A stretch of 64,000 nucleotides of DNA from assembly GCF_042492175.1 (NCBI RefSeq), contig NZ_CP170453.1, positions 496,001 through 560,000 of the forward strand. Direction: 5' to 3'. Shown piece after piece: positions 7,505-15,483 of this stretch. A program made the translations under genes and the position numbers. Every line of letters begins with the position of its first letter. Positions within the stretch are counted from its first letter, which is position 1. The notes under the pieces are model-generated. The model saw nothing but the letters and a program-made list of their open reading frames with translations. It searched no databases and was not told the origin of the DNA. The DNA comes from CAJXSN01 sp947492235. Lineage in GTDB: Bacteria; Pseudomonadota; Alphaproteobacteria; Sphingomonadales; Sphingomonadaceae.

Positions 7505-8860
7505 CTACTCCGGCCCCGCCAATTCCAGCACTGCCGCAATCATCGCCTGGGTGCCCAGTGTTACGCTTTCGCGCGGGGACACCTTGAACAGCGGCGAGTG
7601 GTGGCTGGGGACGGGCGGGCCGCCATTGGCTGCGGCTTCGAAGGCCTCGGGCGGGGTGCCGCCGACGGCGAAGTAGTAGCCCGGCACGCCCTGCTCGCGC
7701 GTCACGAAATAGGCGAAGTCCTCCGCGCCCATCGTCGTCTGCTGGAACGGCACAAACGCCCCCTCGCCGAAGGTCGCCGCCATGGTGCCGTTCAGCCTGC
7801 GGGCCAGATCGGGATCGTTGTTGGTCACCGGCGTGCCCGCGATGTGGGTCACGGTCGGCAGCTTGTCGTCCGGCAGGCCGTGCGTGCGCCCGACATTCAC
7901 CGCGACCCGCTCGATGGTGGAAAGCAGCTGCGCCCGCGTATCCTCGTCATTGGAGCGCACGGTCACTTGCAGATCGGCGCGGTCGGAAATGATGTTGTGC
8001 TTCGATCCGGCCTGGAACGACCCCACCGTGATGACGGCGGGCGACAGCGGCATGATCTCGCGGCTGACAATGGATTGCAGCGCCACCACGATCTGCGAGG
8101 CGATATAGACCGGGTCGCGCCCCATATGCGGCGCAGCGCCATGCGCGCCGATGCCCGGCACCATGATATCGAGCGAGTCGGAGCTGGAATACTGGATGCC
8201 CTCCGCCGCCGAGAGCTTGCCCGTGGGCATCAGTGACGTGACGTGGAAGGCCAGCGCATAATCGGGCTTGCCGAAGCGATCATACAGGCCGTCCGCCATC
8301 ATCGCCTTCGCCCCGCCAACGCGTTCCTCTGCCGGCTGGACGATAAACATCAGCGTGCCCGACCACTGGTCCTTCATCGCCGCCAGCCGCCGCGCTGTGC
8401 CGACCAGCGAGGTGATGTGCACATCGTGCCCGCAGGCATGCATCACGGGGTATTCCTTGCCATCCTGACCCACCTGCGTGGCAGTGGACGCGTAATCGAG
8501 GCCCGATTTCTCCTCCACCGGCAGCCCGTCCATATCGGCGCGCAGCAGCAGCAGCGGCCCCTCGCCGTTTTTCAGCATCCCGACCACGCCGGTGCCGCCC
8601 ACACCCTCAGTCACGTCCAGCCCGGCAGCGCGCAATTCCACCGCCATCCGCGCGGCGGTGTTGCTTTCCAGATAGGACAGTTCGGGGTTCTGGTGGAAAT
8701 GGACGAACAGGTCTTCCAGATGGTTGTCGTAATCGGCGGAGACTTCCGCTGCGAAGGGGCCGTCCTGCGCGGCGAGCGGGCCTGCGCTGCCCAGCATCAT
8801 CGCCGCAGTGGCCATCACGGCCATGCTGGCCCTATTCCTGAAACCTGTCCCGAACGCCAT
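7505..8860 (-). CDS. Secreted M20-family amidohydrolase (hippurate hydrolase-like)
   Basis: 451 residues. A signal peptide covers residues 1-31 (RNRASMAVMATAAMMLGSAG, cleavage near LAAQ-DG). The dinuclear metal site includes LRADMDGLPVEE and HACGHDVH (His141, Cys143, His145, Asp146, His148), typical of the M20D/IAA-amino-acid hydrolase subfamily. The dimerisation domain holds GAHGAAPHMGRDPV and the last ligand is in PSHHSPLF. It releases acyl or aromatic groups from N-acyl amino acids in the periplasm; substrate unknown. I chose the ATG at 8860, preceded by AAAGGGGA, over an in-frame start 87 bp upstream, because it begins the signal peptide exactly. Confidence 0.92.
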   Translation of the reverse strand: MAFGTGFRNRASMAVMATAAMMLGSAGPLAAQDGPFAAEVSADYDNHLEDLFVHFHQNPELSYLESNTAARMAVELRAAGLDVTEGVGGTGVVGMLKNGEGPLLLLRADMDGLPVEEKSGLDYASTATQVGQDGKEYPVMHACGHDVHITSLVGTARRLAAMKDQWSGTLMFIVQPAEERVGGAKAMMADGLYDRFGKPDYALAFHVTSLMPTGKLSAAEGIQYSSSDSLDIMVPGIGAHGAAPHMGRDPVYIASQIVVALQSIVSREIMPLSPAVITVGSFQAGSKHNIISDRADLQVTVRSNDEDTRAQLLSTIERVAVNVGRTHGLPDDKLPTVTHIAGTPVTNNDPDLARRLNGTMAATFGEGAFVPFQQTTMGAEDFAYFVTREQGVPGYYFAVGGTPPEAFEAAANGGPPVPSHHSPLFKVSPRESVTLGTQAMIAAVLELAGPE

Positions 8861-8967
8861 AACCGATCCCCTTTGTTCTTTGCGCACACCAAAGCACGCG
8901 AGGCCCCCTGTCCGCAAGCTGTGTGCCCGATTGCTTGCACGGGGCACGCAAGCTAAACCGCTCCCCT

Positions 8968-9636
8968 ATGCTGCGGCTGCTGAAATTCCTCGCCAAGATC
9001 ATCATTGGCTTCATCGCGCTCAGCCTGTTTCTGGTTGTGCTGTTCAAATTCGTGCCCGTGCCCGTCACCGCGACAATGCTGCTGGACGACAATGGCTATA
9101 CCAAGGATTGGGAGCCGCTGTCGGAGATCGACCGCGATCTGGTGCGCGCGGCGATTGCGGCGGAGGACGGCAAGTTCTGCAGCCATGACGGCTTTGACAG
9201 CGAGGCGATTGCACAGGCGATCAAACAGAACCGCGAAGGTGGGCGGATCAGGGGCGGTTCCACCATCACGCAGCAGACCGCGAAGAACGTCTTCCTGTGG
9301 CAGGATGGCGGTTATGTGCGCAAAGGGTTCGAGGCGTGGTTCGCCTTTCTGATCGAAAAGATCTGGGGCAAGCGGCGGATCATGGAAGTCTATCTGAATG
9401 TCGCGGAAACGGGCATCGGTACCTATGGCGTGGAAGCGGGTGCCGAGCGCTATTTCCAGAAATCGGCTGCAGACTTGTCGCCCTCCGAAGCCGCGCGGAT
9501 GATTGTCGCCCTGCCCCTGCCCAAGAAACGCAGCGTGGTGAACCCGACCGGCTGGCTGCGCCGCCACGGCAACACCGTCGCCGCACGGATCGGCGTGGTC
9601 CGGCGTGACGCGCTGGACGCCTGCGTGTACGAATAG
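8968..9636 (+). CDS. mtgA: Monofunctional biosynthetic peptidoglycan transglycosylase
   Basis: Polymerises lipid II into glycan strands. 222 residues with a single N-terminal membrane anchor (IIIGFIALSLFLVVLFKFV, about residues 9-30) followed by a GT51 domain. Conserved blocks: AAEDGKFCSHDGFD with the catalytic Glu, GGSTITQQTAKNVFLW, KRRIMEVYLNVAETG, and GAERYFQKSAADLSPSEAA. There is no transpeptidase domain, so it is the monofunctional form. The ATG at 8968 puts the anchor at the N terminus. It is divergent from the M20 peptidase, with 107 bp between starts. Confidence 0.95.
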   Translation: MLRLLKFLAKIIIGFIALSLFLVVLFKFVPVPVTATMLLDDNGYTKDWEPLSEIDRDLVRAAIAAEDGKFCSHDGFDSEAIAQAIKQNREGGRIRGGSTITQQTAKNVFLWQDGGYVRKGFEAWFAFLIEKIWGKRRIMEVYLNVAETGIGTYGVEAGAERYFQKSAADLSPSEAARMIVALPLPKKRSVVNPTGWLRRHGNTVAARIGVVRRDALDACVYE

Positions 9637-9640
9637 CGCC

Positions 9641-10561
9641 ATGCACGGCTCCCACGCGCACTCTCAAGGGCATTCCCATGACCACGCGGGGCATTCGCAC
9701 GCTCCGGCGGATTTCGGGCGCGCGTTTCTTGTCGGGATCATCCTCAACACTGGCTTCGTGGTGGTTGAGGCGACCTATGGCTTCTTGTCCGGCTCCATGG
9801 CGCTGGTCGCGGATGCGGGGCACAATCTCTCCGATGTGATGGCCCTGCTGCTGGCCTGGGGTGCGAGCGTGGCTGCAAAGAAACCGCCCACCGACCGCTT
9901 CACCTATGGCTTCAAAAGCTCCACCATCCTCGCCGCGCTGGCCAATGCCGCGCTGCTGTTGGTCGCGATCGGGGCCATCCTGTTCGAGACGATCCACCGC
10001 CTGACCGACCCCCAGCCGGTGCAGGGCATGACCGTGGTGATCGTCGCCAGCATCGGTATCGCGATCAATGCCTTCACCGCATGGATGTTCATGCGCGGGC
10101 GCAAGCACGATCTGAACATTCGCGGGGCCTATCTGCACATGGCAGCCGATGCGCTGGTCTCCGCCGGCGTGGTGCTGGCGGGCCTCGCGATCATCACGAC
10201 AGGCTATGTCTGGATCGATCCGCTGGTCAGCCTCGTGATCGTCGCCGTCATCGCATGGGGGACATGGGGCCTCGCCAAGGACAGCGTGAAGATGGGCCTG
10301 GCCGCCGTTCCCGAGAATATCGACCAGCACGCCGTGAGCGACTTCCTTAGCGATCTGGACGGGGTGGAAGCGGTCCACGATCTGCACATCTGGCCGATGA
10401 GCACGACCGAAACCGCCCTGACCGCCCATCTGGTGATGCCCGGCGGACATGAGGGCGATGCGTTCCTTTCGGCCCTCTCGGCAGAACTGAAGGATCGCTT
10501 CCATATCGGCCACGCAACGGTGCAGATCGAGCAGACCGCGGGTTGCGGAGGCGGATGTTGA
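9641..10561 (+). CDS. Cation diffusion facilitator, Zn/Co/Cd exporter (CzcD/ZitB type)
   Basis: 306-residue inner-membrane metal/proton antiporter. The N terminus is His-rich (HGSHAHSQGHSHDHAGHSH), typical of zinc-type CDF proteins. Six membrane helices follow; helix II carries ALVADAGHNLSDV (HxxxD metal site) and helix V MAADALVSAG. The cytosolic C-terminal domain includes VHDLHIWPMS and ends CGGGC. It starts 5 bp after mtgA and its end overlaps the start of the ECF sigma gene, but a functional link with either is not evident. Confidence 0.92.
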   Translation: MHGSHAHSQGHSHDHAGHSHAPADFGRAFLVGIILNTGFVVVEATYGFLSGSMALVADAGHNLSDVMALLLAWGASVAAKKPPTDRFTYGFKSSTILAALANAALLLVAIGAILFETIHRLTDPQPVQGMTVVIVASIGIAINAFTAWMFMRGRKHDLNIRGAYLHMAADALVSAGVVLAGLAIITTGYVWIDPLVSLVIVAVIAWGTWGLAKDSVKMGLAAVPENIDQHAVSDFLSDLDGVEAVHDLHIWPMSTTETALTAHLVMPGGHEGDAFLSALSAELKDRFHIGHATVQIEQTAGCGGGC

Positions 10562-11148
10562 GCGCTGCTGACCGGAACGCCGCCGAGGCCCGCGCTGCGC
10601 TGAAAGCCGCCATCGCCCGCGTGGCGCGGGGCGACCGCGCGGCTCTGGAGCAGGTCTACCGCGCCACACACCGGAAGCTTTTTGGCATTTGCCTGCGTAT
10701 CTTGGGGGACCCCAAGGAAGCAGAGGACGCATTGCAGGACGTTTACATTTCTCTCTGGCGCCGCGCGGCCAGTTACGACCCTGACCGCGCGAGCCCGATC
10801 AGCTGGCTGGCAATCTTCGCACGCAACCGGGCGATTGACCGCCTGCGCACGGGCAAGGTCCAGCGCGGGGCCGTGCCGGTGGAGGAAGCCGCCGAGATTG
10901 CCGATGATGCGCCCGCCGCCGATGCCCTGCTGGAAGACGCCGAGCAGACCAGCCGCATCCACCACTGCATCGGCCAGCTGGACGCCGACACCGGGTCTTC
11001 GATCCGTAATGCCTTTTTCGAAGGGCGCACCTATGCCGAGCTGGCGGAGGCAAGCGACACGCCGCTGGGCACGATGAAGAGCCGCATCCGCCGCGGCCTC
11101 GCCAAATTGAAGGCCTGTCTCGAACAGGACGATCTGGAAGCCAAATGA
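10555..11148 (+). CDS. ECF RNA polymerase sigma factor (SigK-like)
   Basis: 197 residues from the ATG at 10555, which overlaps the last codons of the CDF gene. Region 2 is at about residues 25-95 (ALEQVYRATHRKLFGICLRIL, DALQDVYISLWRRA, SWLAIFARNRAIDRLR). Region 4 is at about residues 135-190 (FFEGRTYAELAEASDTPLGTMKSRIRRGL). An RskA-like anti-sigma gene follows with a 4-nt ATGA overlap, so the pair is translationally coupled. A fasciclin gene comes next. This three-gene order recurs in alphaproteobacteria, where the sigma factor responds to oxidative or envelope stress; the signal here is not visible. Confidence 0.93.
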   Translation: MLSAADRNAAEARAALKAAIARVARGDRAALEQVYRATHRKLFGICLRILGDPKEAEDALQDVYISLWRRAASYDPDRASPISWLAIFARNRAIDRLRTGKVQRGAVPVEEAAEIADDAPAADALLEDAEQTSRIHHCIGQLDADTGSSIRNAFFEGRTYAELAEASDTPLGTMKSRIRRGLAKLKACLEQDDLEAK

Positions 11149-11876
11149 CCGATCACAGCCATCTTGCCGCCGAATACGCTCTGGGCCTGCTGGAAGGCGA
11201 AGACCTGATGCGCGCGCGCGGGCTAGCCGCCAGCGATCCGCACTTTGCCGATGCCGTCAACCGCTGGGAGGAGCAACTCTCCCCCTTGCTGGACGAGGTT
11301 CCGGCAGCGACCCCGCGCGCCGATCTCTGGCCGCAAATCGAAGCTAAATTGGAACAGCAGGCAGGACCGGATGCTGCAACCAATGTCGTACCATTGCAGC
11401 AACAGGTCACGCGCTGGAAATGGGCCACCGGCATCACCTCTGCCGCTGCGGCCTTGGCGCTGGCGTTCCTCGCTTTCCCGCCGGGCACCGGTCCCGCAGC
11501 GCCCGCAGGACGTGTCGATCCCGGTCTGCCATTGACCGAGCCCGATCTCGTCGCCTCGATCCCGATTGGCGAAACACAATTGTCGATTGACCTGATCTAC
11601 CAACCGAGTGCGCGCAGGCTCTATGTGACATCCGCAGGGCTGGAGCCGGACGGGGTGCATGACCATGAATTGTGGCTCGTCGATCCGACGGGTCAGACAC
11701 GTTCACTCGGTGTGATCGAACCCGGCGCGACGCAGGCCGTCGACATTCCGCTGCAGCTCGCCGATGCCATCGACAACGGGGTCGATCTGGTCCTCACCCG
11801 CGAACCGCTGGGCGGCGCAGTTCCGGGGGCCGAGGCCGGTCCGGTGGTGGCAAACGGCGAATTTTCAACGATTTAG
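11145..11876 (+). CDS. Anti-sigma factor, RskA/anti-sigma-K family
   Basis: 243 residues. The N-terminal cytosolic part (residues 1-60: AAEYALGLLEGEDLMRARGLA, WEEQLSPLLDEV) is the sigma-binding domain of RskA-type proteins; no CxxC zinc motif is present. One membrane helix follows at about residues 97-115 (TSAAAALALAFLAF). The C-terminal periplasmic anti-sigma-K domain includes RRLYVTSAGLEPDGVHDHELWLVDP. It should sequester the ECF factor at the membrane until a signal triggers release. Confidence 0.92.
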   Translation: MTDHSHLAAEYALGLLEGEDLMRARGLAASDPHFADAVNRWEEQLSPLLDEVPAATPRADLWPQIEAKLEQQAGPDAATNVVPLQQQVTRWKWATGITSAAAALALAFLAFPPGTGPAAPAGRVDPGLPLTEPDLVASIPIGETQLSIDLIYQPSARRLYVTSAGLEPDGVHDHELWLVDPTGQTRSLGVIEPGATQAVDIPLQLADAIDNGVDLVLTREPLGGAVPGAEAGPVVANGEFSTI

Positions 11877-11974
11877 AATTTTTTCCGGGCCATGTGCATC
11901 CGCTGGCCGGCACGCTGCGTATCTCCTCACGAGCAAGCAGGACGGGGCTTGTTTGACAACAAGGAGAATACCCA

Positions 11975-12544
11975 ATGCGTATCACGTTCAAGTCCGCCGC
12001 CCTCGCCGCTACCGCTGCCATGGGCACGTTCGCTTTTGCCGCCGGTGGCCCGGTTGCCGCACATCATCACGGGAGCGCTGCCGCCCAGCCCGCAACCCAG
12101 CCCTCCATCGTAGGCGTCGCCCAGAGCACCGGTGTGCACAATACGCTGGTCGCTGCCGTGACCGCAGCTGGTCTGGCCGACACGCTTTCGACGCAGGGGC
12201 CGATCACTGTCTTCGCCCCGACCGACGATGCCTTTGGCAAGCTGCCGGATGGCACGGTCGACACTCTGCTGAAGCCTGAAAACAAGGGCACGCTGACCGC
12301 TGTCCTCACCTACCACGCCGTGGCCGGTGCCGTGACGGCCGGCGATCTGGTCAAGATGATCGATGATGCAGGCGGCGCGGTGACCGTGGACACGCTGGGC
12401 GGCCAGAAGCTGACCGTCTCCAAATTCGGCGATACACTGGCCATCACCGACGCGGTGGGCCGCACCACCGTGGTCGCCGCGGCCGATGTGCAGGCATCGA
12501 ACGGCGTGGTCCATGTGACCGACGGCGTGTTCCTGCCCGGTTAA
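11975..12544 (+). CDS. Secreted fasciclin (FAS1) domain protein
   Basis: 189 residues. A signal peptide ends near residue 30 (AMGTFAFAAGGPVAA). One FAS1 domain follows, with the H1 and H2 boxes TLSTQGPITVFAPTDDAFGKLP and VVAAADVQASNGVVHVTDGVFLP and the LTYHAVAG segment between them. FAS1 domains mediate adhesion or envelope interactions. A good Shine-Dalgarno (AAGGAG) precedes the ATG. It is 98 bp downstream of the anti-sigma gene, so it may be both cotranscribed and a target of the sigma factor. The terminator at 12611 ends the unit. Confidence 0.92.
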   Translation: MRITFKSAALAATAAMGTFAFAAGGPVAAHHHGSAAAQPATQPSIVGVAQSTGVHNTLVAAVTAAGLADTLSTQGPITVFAPTDDAFGKLPDGTVDTLLKPENKGTLTAVLTYHAVAGAVTAGDLVKMIDDAGGAVTVDTLGGQKLTVSKFGDTLAITDAVGRTTVVAAADVQASNGVVHVTDGVFLPG

Positions 12545-12610
12545 GGCACGCACTATACCCTCCCCCACAGCGTCGCCGGTTTCTCCCCCATTTTCCGGCG
12601 ATGCGAACAG

Positions 12611-12650
12611 GCCCCGCCCGGCGCTCATCAGAGGCCGGGCGGGGTTTTGT
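12611..12650 (+). terminator. Rho-independent terminator after the fasciclin gene
   Basis: GC-rich arms CCCCGCCCGGC and GCCGGGCGGGG around a 10-nt loop, followed by TTTTGTT. The U-run is on the plus strand. Confidence 0.85.
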
Positions 12651-12663
12651 TCGTGTGATCAGA

Positions 12664-13011
12664 TCAGGGGCGTTGCTTGCGGGCCCACCGGCCGTGCAGC
12701 CAGATGACGAGGCATTGCGCGGCACCGAATGCGATGCCAGCAAAGACGACACCGGGTAACGCGCTGCCATCCTGATGCTCGGCCGGAACCAGAAGAACGG
12801 CGAGCGCAAGAACAAGAAGGAAGATCGAGTAGAGCACCGGTAAAGCCCACGCCATCACGCGGCGCGGTGCCATATAAGTCGCCTCTCCATTCAGGCCATA
12901 ATGGCCGGGCAGTTCGTCGAGGTTCGAAAAACGCTTATTCGTCCACCAACCGGACCATAGAAGTCCGGCGATGATGGGGAGCGAAACGAGCAGTGGTAGC
13001 CACTGCTGCAT
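12664..13011 (-). CDS. DUF1648-like small membrane protein
   Basis: 115 residues with three predicted membrane segments (WLPLLVSLPIIAGLLWSGWW; WALPVLYSIFLLVLALAVLLV; LPGVVFAGIAFGAAQCLVIWL). The segment LDELPGHYGLNGEATYMAPR between the first two matches the short P-x-H-x-x-x-x-G motif of DUF1648 proteins. It starts 4 bp after the clpX stop on the same strand, so it is probably cotranscribed with clpX. Function unknown. Confidence 0.7.
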   Translation of the reverse strand: MQQWLPLLVSLPIIAGLLWSGWWTNKRFSNLDELPGHYGLNGEATYMAPRRVMAWALPVLYSIFLLVLALAVLLVPAEHQDGSALPGVVFAGIAFGAAQCLVIWLHGRWARKQRP

Positions 13012-13015
13012 TGCC

Positions 13016-14284
13016 TCAGGCAGCCTCTTCCTCGGTCTTGCCCTTGCCGCTGACGACGCGGACGGGTTCCTTACGGCCTTCGACCACATCCTTGTCGATC
13101 ACCACCTCGCTCACATCGTCGAGATCGGGCAGGTCGAACATGGTGTCGAGCAGGATGCCCTCCACGATAGAGCGCAGGCCACGCGCGCCGGTTTTGCGCT
13201 TGATCGCCCGCTCGGCAATTGCGCGCAGAGCGTCGTCGGTGAAGGTCAGTTCAACATCTTCGAGCTCGAACAGCTTGCTGTACTGTTTGACGATGGCGTT
13301 CTTGGGTTCCTGAAGGATCGTCACCAGCGCGTCGACATCCAGGTCATGCAGCGTCGCGATCACCGGCAGACGGCCGACAAATTCGGGGATCAGGCCGAAT
13401 TTCAACAGATCTTCCGGCTCGCTCTTCTCCAGCAGCTCGCCCACGCGGCGCTTGTCCGGATCGGCAACATGCGCGCCGAAGCCGATGCTGCGCTTTTGCA
13501 GGCGGTCACCAATGATCTTGTCCAGACCGGCAAACGCGCCGCCGCAGATGAACAGGATATTCGTCGTGTCGACTTGCAGAAATTCCTGCTGCGGATGCTT
13601 GCGCCCGCCCTGCGGCGGAACGCTGGCGGTCGTGCCTTCCATCAGCTTCAGCAGAGCCTGCTGAACGCCTTCACCGCTTACGTCGCGGGTGATGGAGGGG
13701 TTTTCCGCCTTGCGGGTAATCTTGTCGATCTCGTCGATATAGACGATGCCGTGCTGCGCCTTGTCGACATTGTAGTCGCTCGCCTGCAGCAGCTTGAGGA
13801 TGATGTTCTCGACATCCTCGCCCACATAGCCAGCTTCGGTCAGCGTGGTCGCGTCGGCCATGGTGAACGGCACATCAAAGGTACGCGCCAGCGTCTGGGC
13901 GAGCAGCGTCTTGCCGCAGCCGGTCGGGCCGACGAGCAGGATGTTCGATTTCGCCAGCTCCACATCACCGGATTTCCCGGCATGCTTCAGGCGCTTGTAA
14001 TGGTTGTGCACGGCGACCGACAGCACGCGTTTCGCGCGGTCCTGACCGATCACGTAATCGTTCAGCGTGCCGAAGATTTCGGACGGAGGCGGCACTTCGC
14101 CTTCCTTGCGGCCGGTCAGGCCCGCCTTCGTTTCCTCGCGGATGATGTCGTTGCACAGCTCCACGCATTCATCGCAGATGAAAACGGTGGGGCCGGCAAT
14201 CAGCTTGCGCACCTCGTGCTGCGATTTGCCGCAGAAGCTGCAATACAGCGTGCTCTTGCTATCGGTTCCGCTCAATTTCGTCAT
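13016..14284 (-). CDS. clpX: ATP-dependent Clp protease ATP-binding subunit ClpX
   Basis: 422 residues, the usual length. The N-terminal zinc-binding domain has Cys15, Cys18, Cys37 and Cys40 (YCSFCGK, FICDECVELC). The AAA+ core has Walker A GPTGCGKT, Walker B IVYIDEIDKI, and the pore loop GYVGEDVE. It unfolds tagged or adaptor-delivered substrates and feeds them to ClpP. In alphaproteobacteria ClpXP degrades CtrA with adaptors CpdR, RcdA and PopA; rcdA is also in this window. clpP lies 223 bp upstream on the same strand. Confidence 0.98.
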   Translation of the reverse strand: MTKLSGTDSKSTLYCSFCGKSQHEVRKLIAGPTVFICDECVELCNDIIREETKAGLTGRKEGEVPPPSEIFGTLNDYVIGQDRAKRVLSVAVHNHYKRLKHAGKSGDVELAKSNILLVGPTGCGKTLLAQTLARTFDVPFTMADATTLTEAGYVGEDVENIILKLLQASDYNVDKAQHGIVYIDEIDKITRKAENPSITRDVSGEGVQQALLKLMEGTTASVPPQGGRKHPQQEFLQVDTTNILFICGGAFAGLDKIIGDRLQKRSIGFGAHVADPDKRRVGELLEKSEPEDLLKFGLIPEFVGRLPVIATLHDLDVDALVTILQEPKNAIVKQYSKLFELEDVELTFTDDALRAIAERAIKRKTGARGLRSIVEGILLDTMFDLPDLDDVSEVVIDKDVVEGRKEPVRVVSGKGKTEEEAA

Positions 14285-14507
14285 ATCCCAAGTCCGTCCC
14301 GATTGCGCTGGTCGCGATCCCCAAGCAGCCCGTGGGGACTGCGGATTCGGCCAACCTATCGCTGGATTTCCATATTACAAGCAATGTTGCCTAGCAGAGC
14401 CGTCTTAGCCCCACCTGAAAGCACACAGTTGCCAATTGCTTGACACAAATGTCCCGGCCGGGGGCAGAACCGGCCCGAAACGCTGCACCAATGGTTTGCG
14501 TGGAGGC

Positions 14508-15212
14508 TTATTCGGGTGCGCCGCCGCTGCCCTTGTCCTCGTCCTTGGTCGGCTCATCGCCTTCCGGACGCGAGGCAAACACCTTGTCCACCAGACCGAA
14601 TTCCATCGCTTCCTCGGCTTCGAGGAAGGTGTCGCGGTCCATTGCCTTCTCGATTTCTTCCAGAGTGCGCCCAGTGAACTTCACATACATCTCGTTCATG
14701 CGCTTCTTGATCCGCAAGATCTCGCGCGCCTGAATTTCAATGTCGGAGGCCATGCCGCGTGCGCCGCCGCTGGGCTGGTGGACCATGATCCGCGCATTGG
14801 GCAGCGCAATCCGCATACCGGGCTCACCCGCAGCGAGCAGAAAGCTGCCCATCGATGCGGCCTGCCCCATACACACGGTCGAAACCTTCGATTTGATGTA
14901 CTGCATGGTGTCATGGATCGCGAGGCCGGCAGTCACCACGCCGCCCGGCGAATTGATATACATGCTGATCGGCTTGGACGGGTTTTCGCTCTCGAGGAAC
15001 AGCAGCTGTGCCTGAATCAGCGAAGCCATGCCGTCTTCCACCTGACCCGTCACGAACACGATGCGTTCGCGCAGCAGGCGGCTGAAAATGTCGAAACTGC
15101 GCTCGCCCCGGCTGGTCTGCTCCACCACCATGGGCACCAGAGCGCCGGTCAGCGGATCACGGGTGAATTGTCCCTGGGTGCCATAGGCTTCGGAGCCGAA
15201 CAGATCGATCAT
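14508..15212 (-). CDS. clpP: ATP-dependent Clp protease proteolytic subunit ClpP
   Basis: 234-residue serine peptidase that forms the tetradecameric chamber for ClpX or ClpA. The triad is Ser120 (GQAASMGSFLL), His145 (ARIMVHQPSGG) and Asp194 (MDRDTFLEAEEA). The C-terminal 25 residues (PEGDEPTKDEDKGSGGAPE) are an acidic, probably disordered extension beyond the E. coli form. It precedes clpX in the classical order. The 130 bp upstream likely hold its promoter, but I could not assign a clear heat-shock one. Confidence 0.97.
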   Translation of the reverse strand: MIDLFGSEAYGTQGQFTRDPLTGALVPMVVEQTSRGERSFDIFSRLLRERIVFVTGQVEDGMASLIQAQLLFLESENPSKPISMYINSPGGVVTAGLAIHDTMQYIKSKVSTVCMGQAASMGSFLLAAGEPGMRIALPNARIMVHQPSGGARGMASDIEIQAREILRIKKRMNEMYVKFTGRTLEEIEKAMDRDTFLEAEEAMEFGLVDKVFASRPEGDEPTKDEDKGSGGAPE

Positions 15213-15483
15213 GGGCGGTGTTTTCCTATTTGTCGTTGGTTGACCGGCAATGTCGGCGCTCTGCCCGCGATGTTCAAGAGGCTTAACCTTCCCCGCTTAG
15301 AAGCGCGGGTCAGAAGGTCCAACAAGATGAACGCTATATGAGTTGCGCAAGACAATGAAACTCACCGCTGGTCGGTGGTTTCAACCGGCCTGTCGAACAG
15401 GATGTGACGCAGCCAGAGCATTGGACCAAGCGCAAGGCGAGTGTCGCGCAAGGTTTGCGCGGGGTTCGCGCGGGGAGAGTAAG

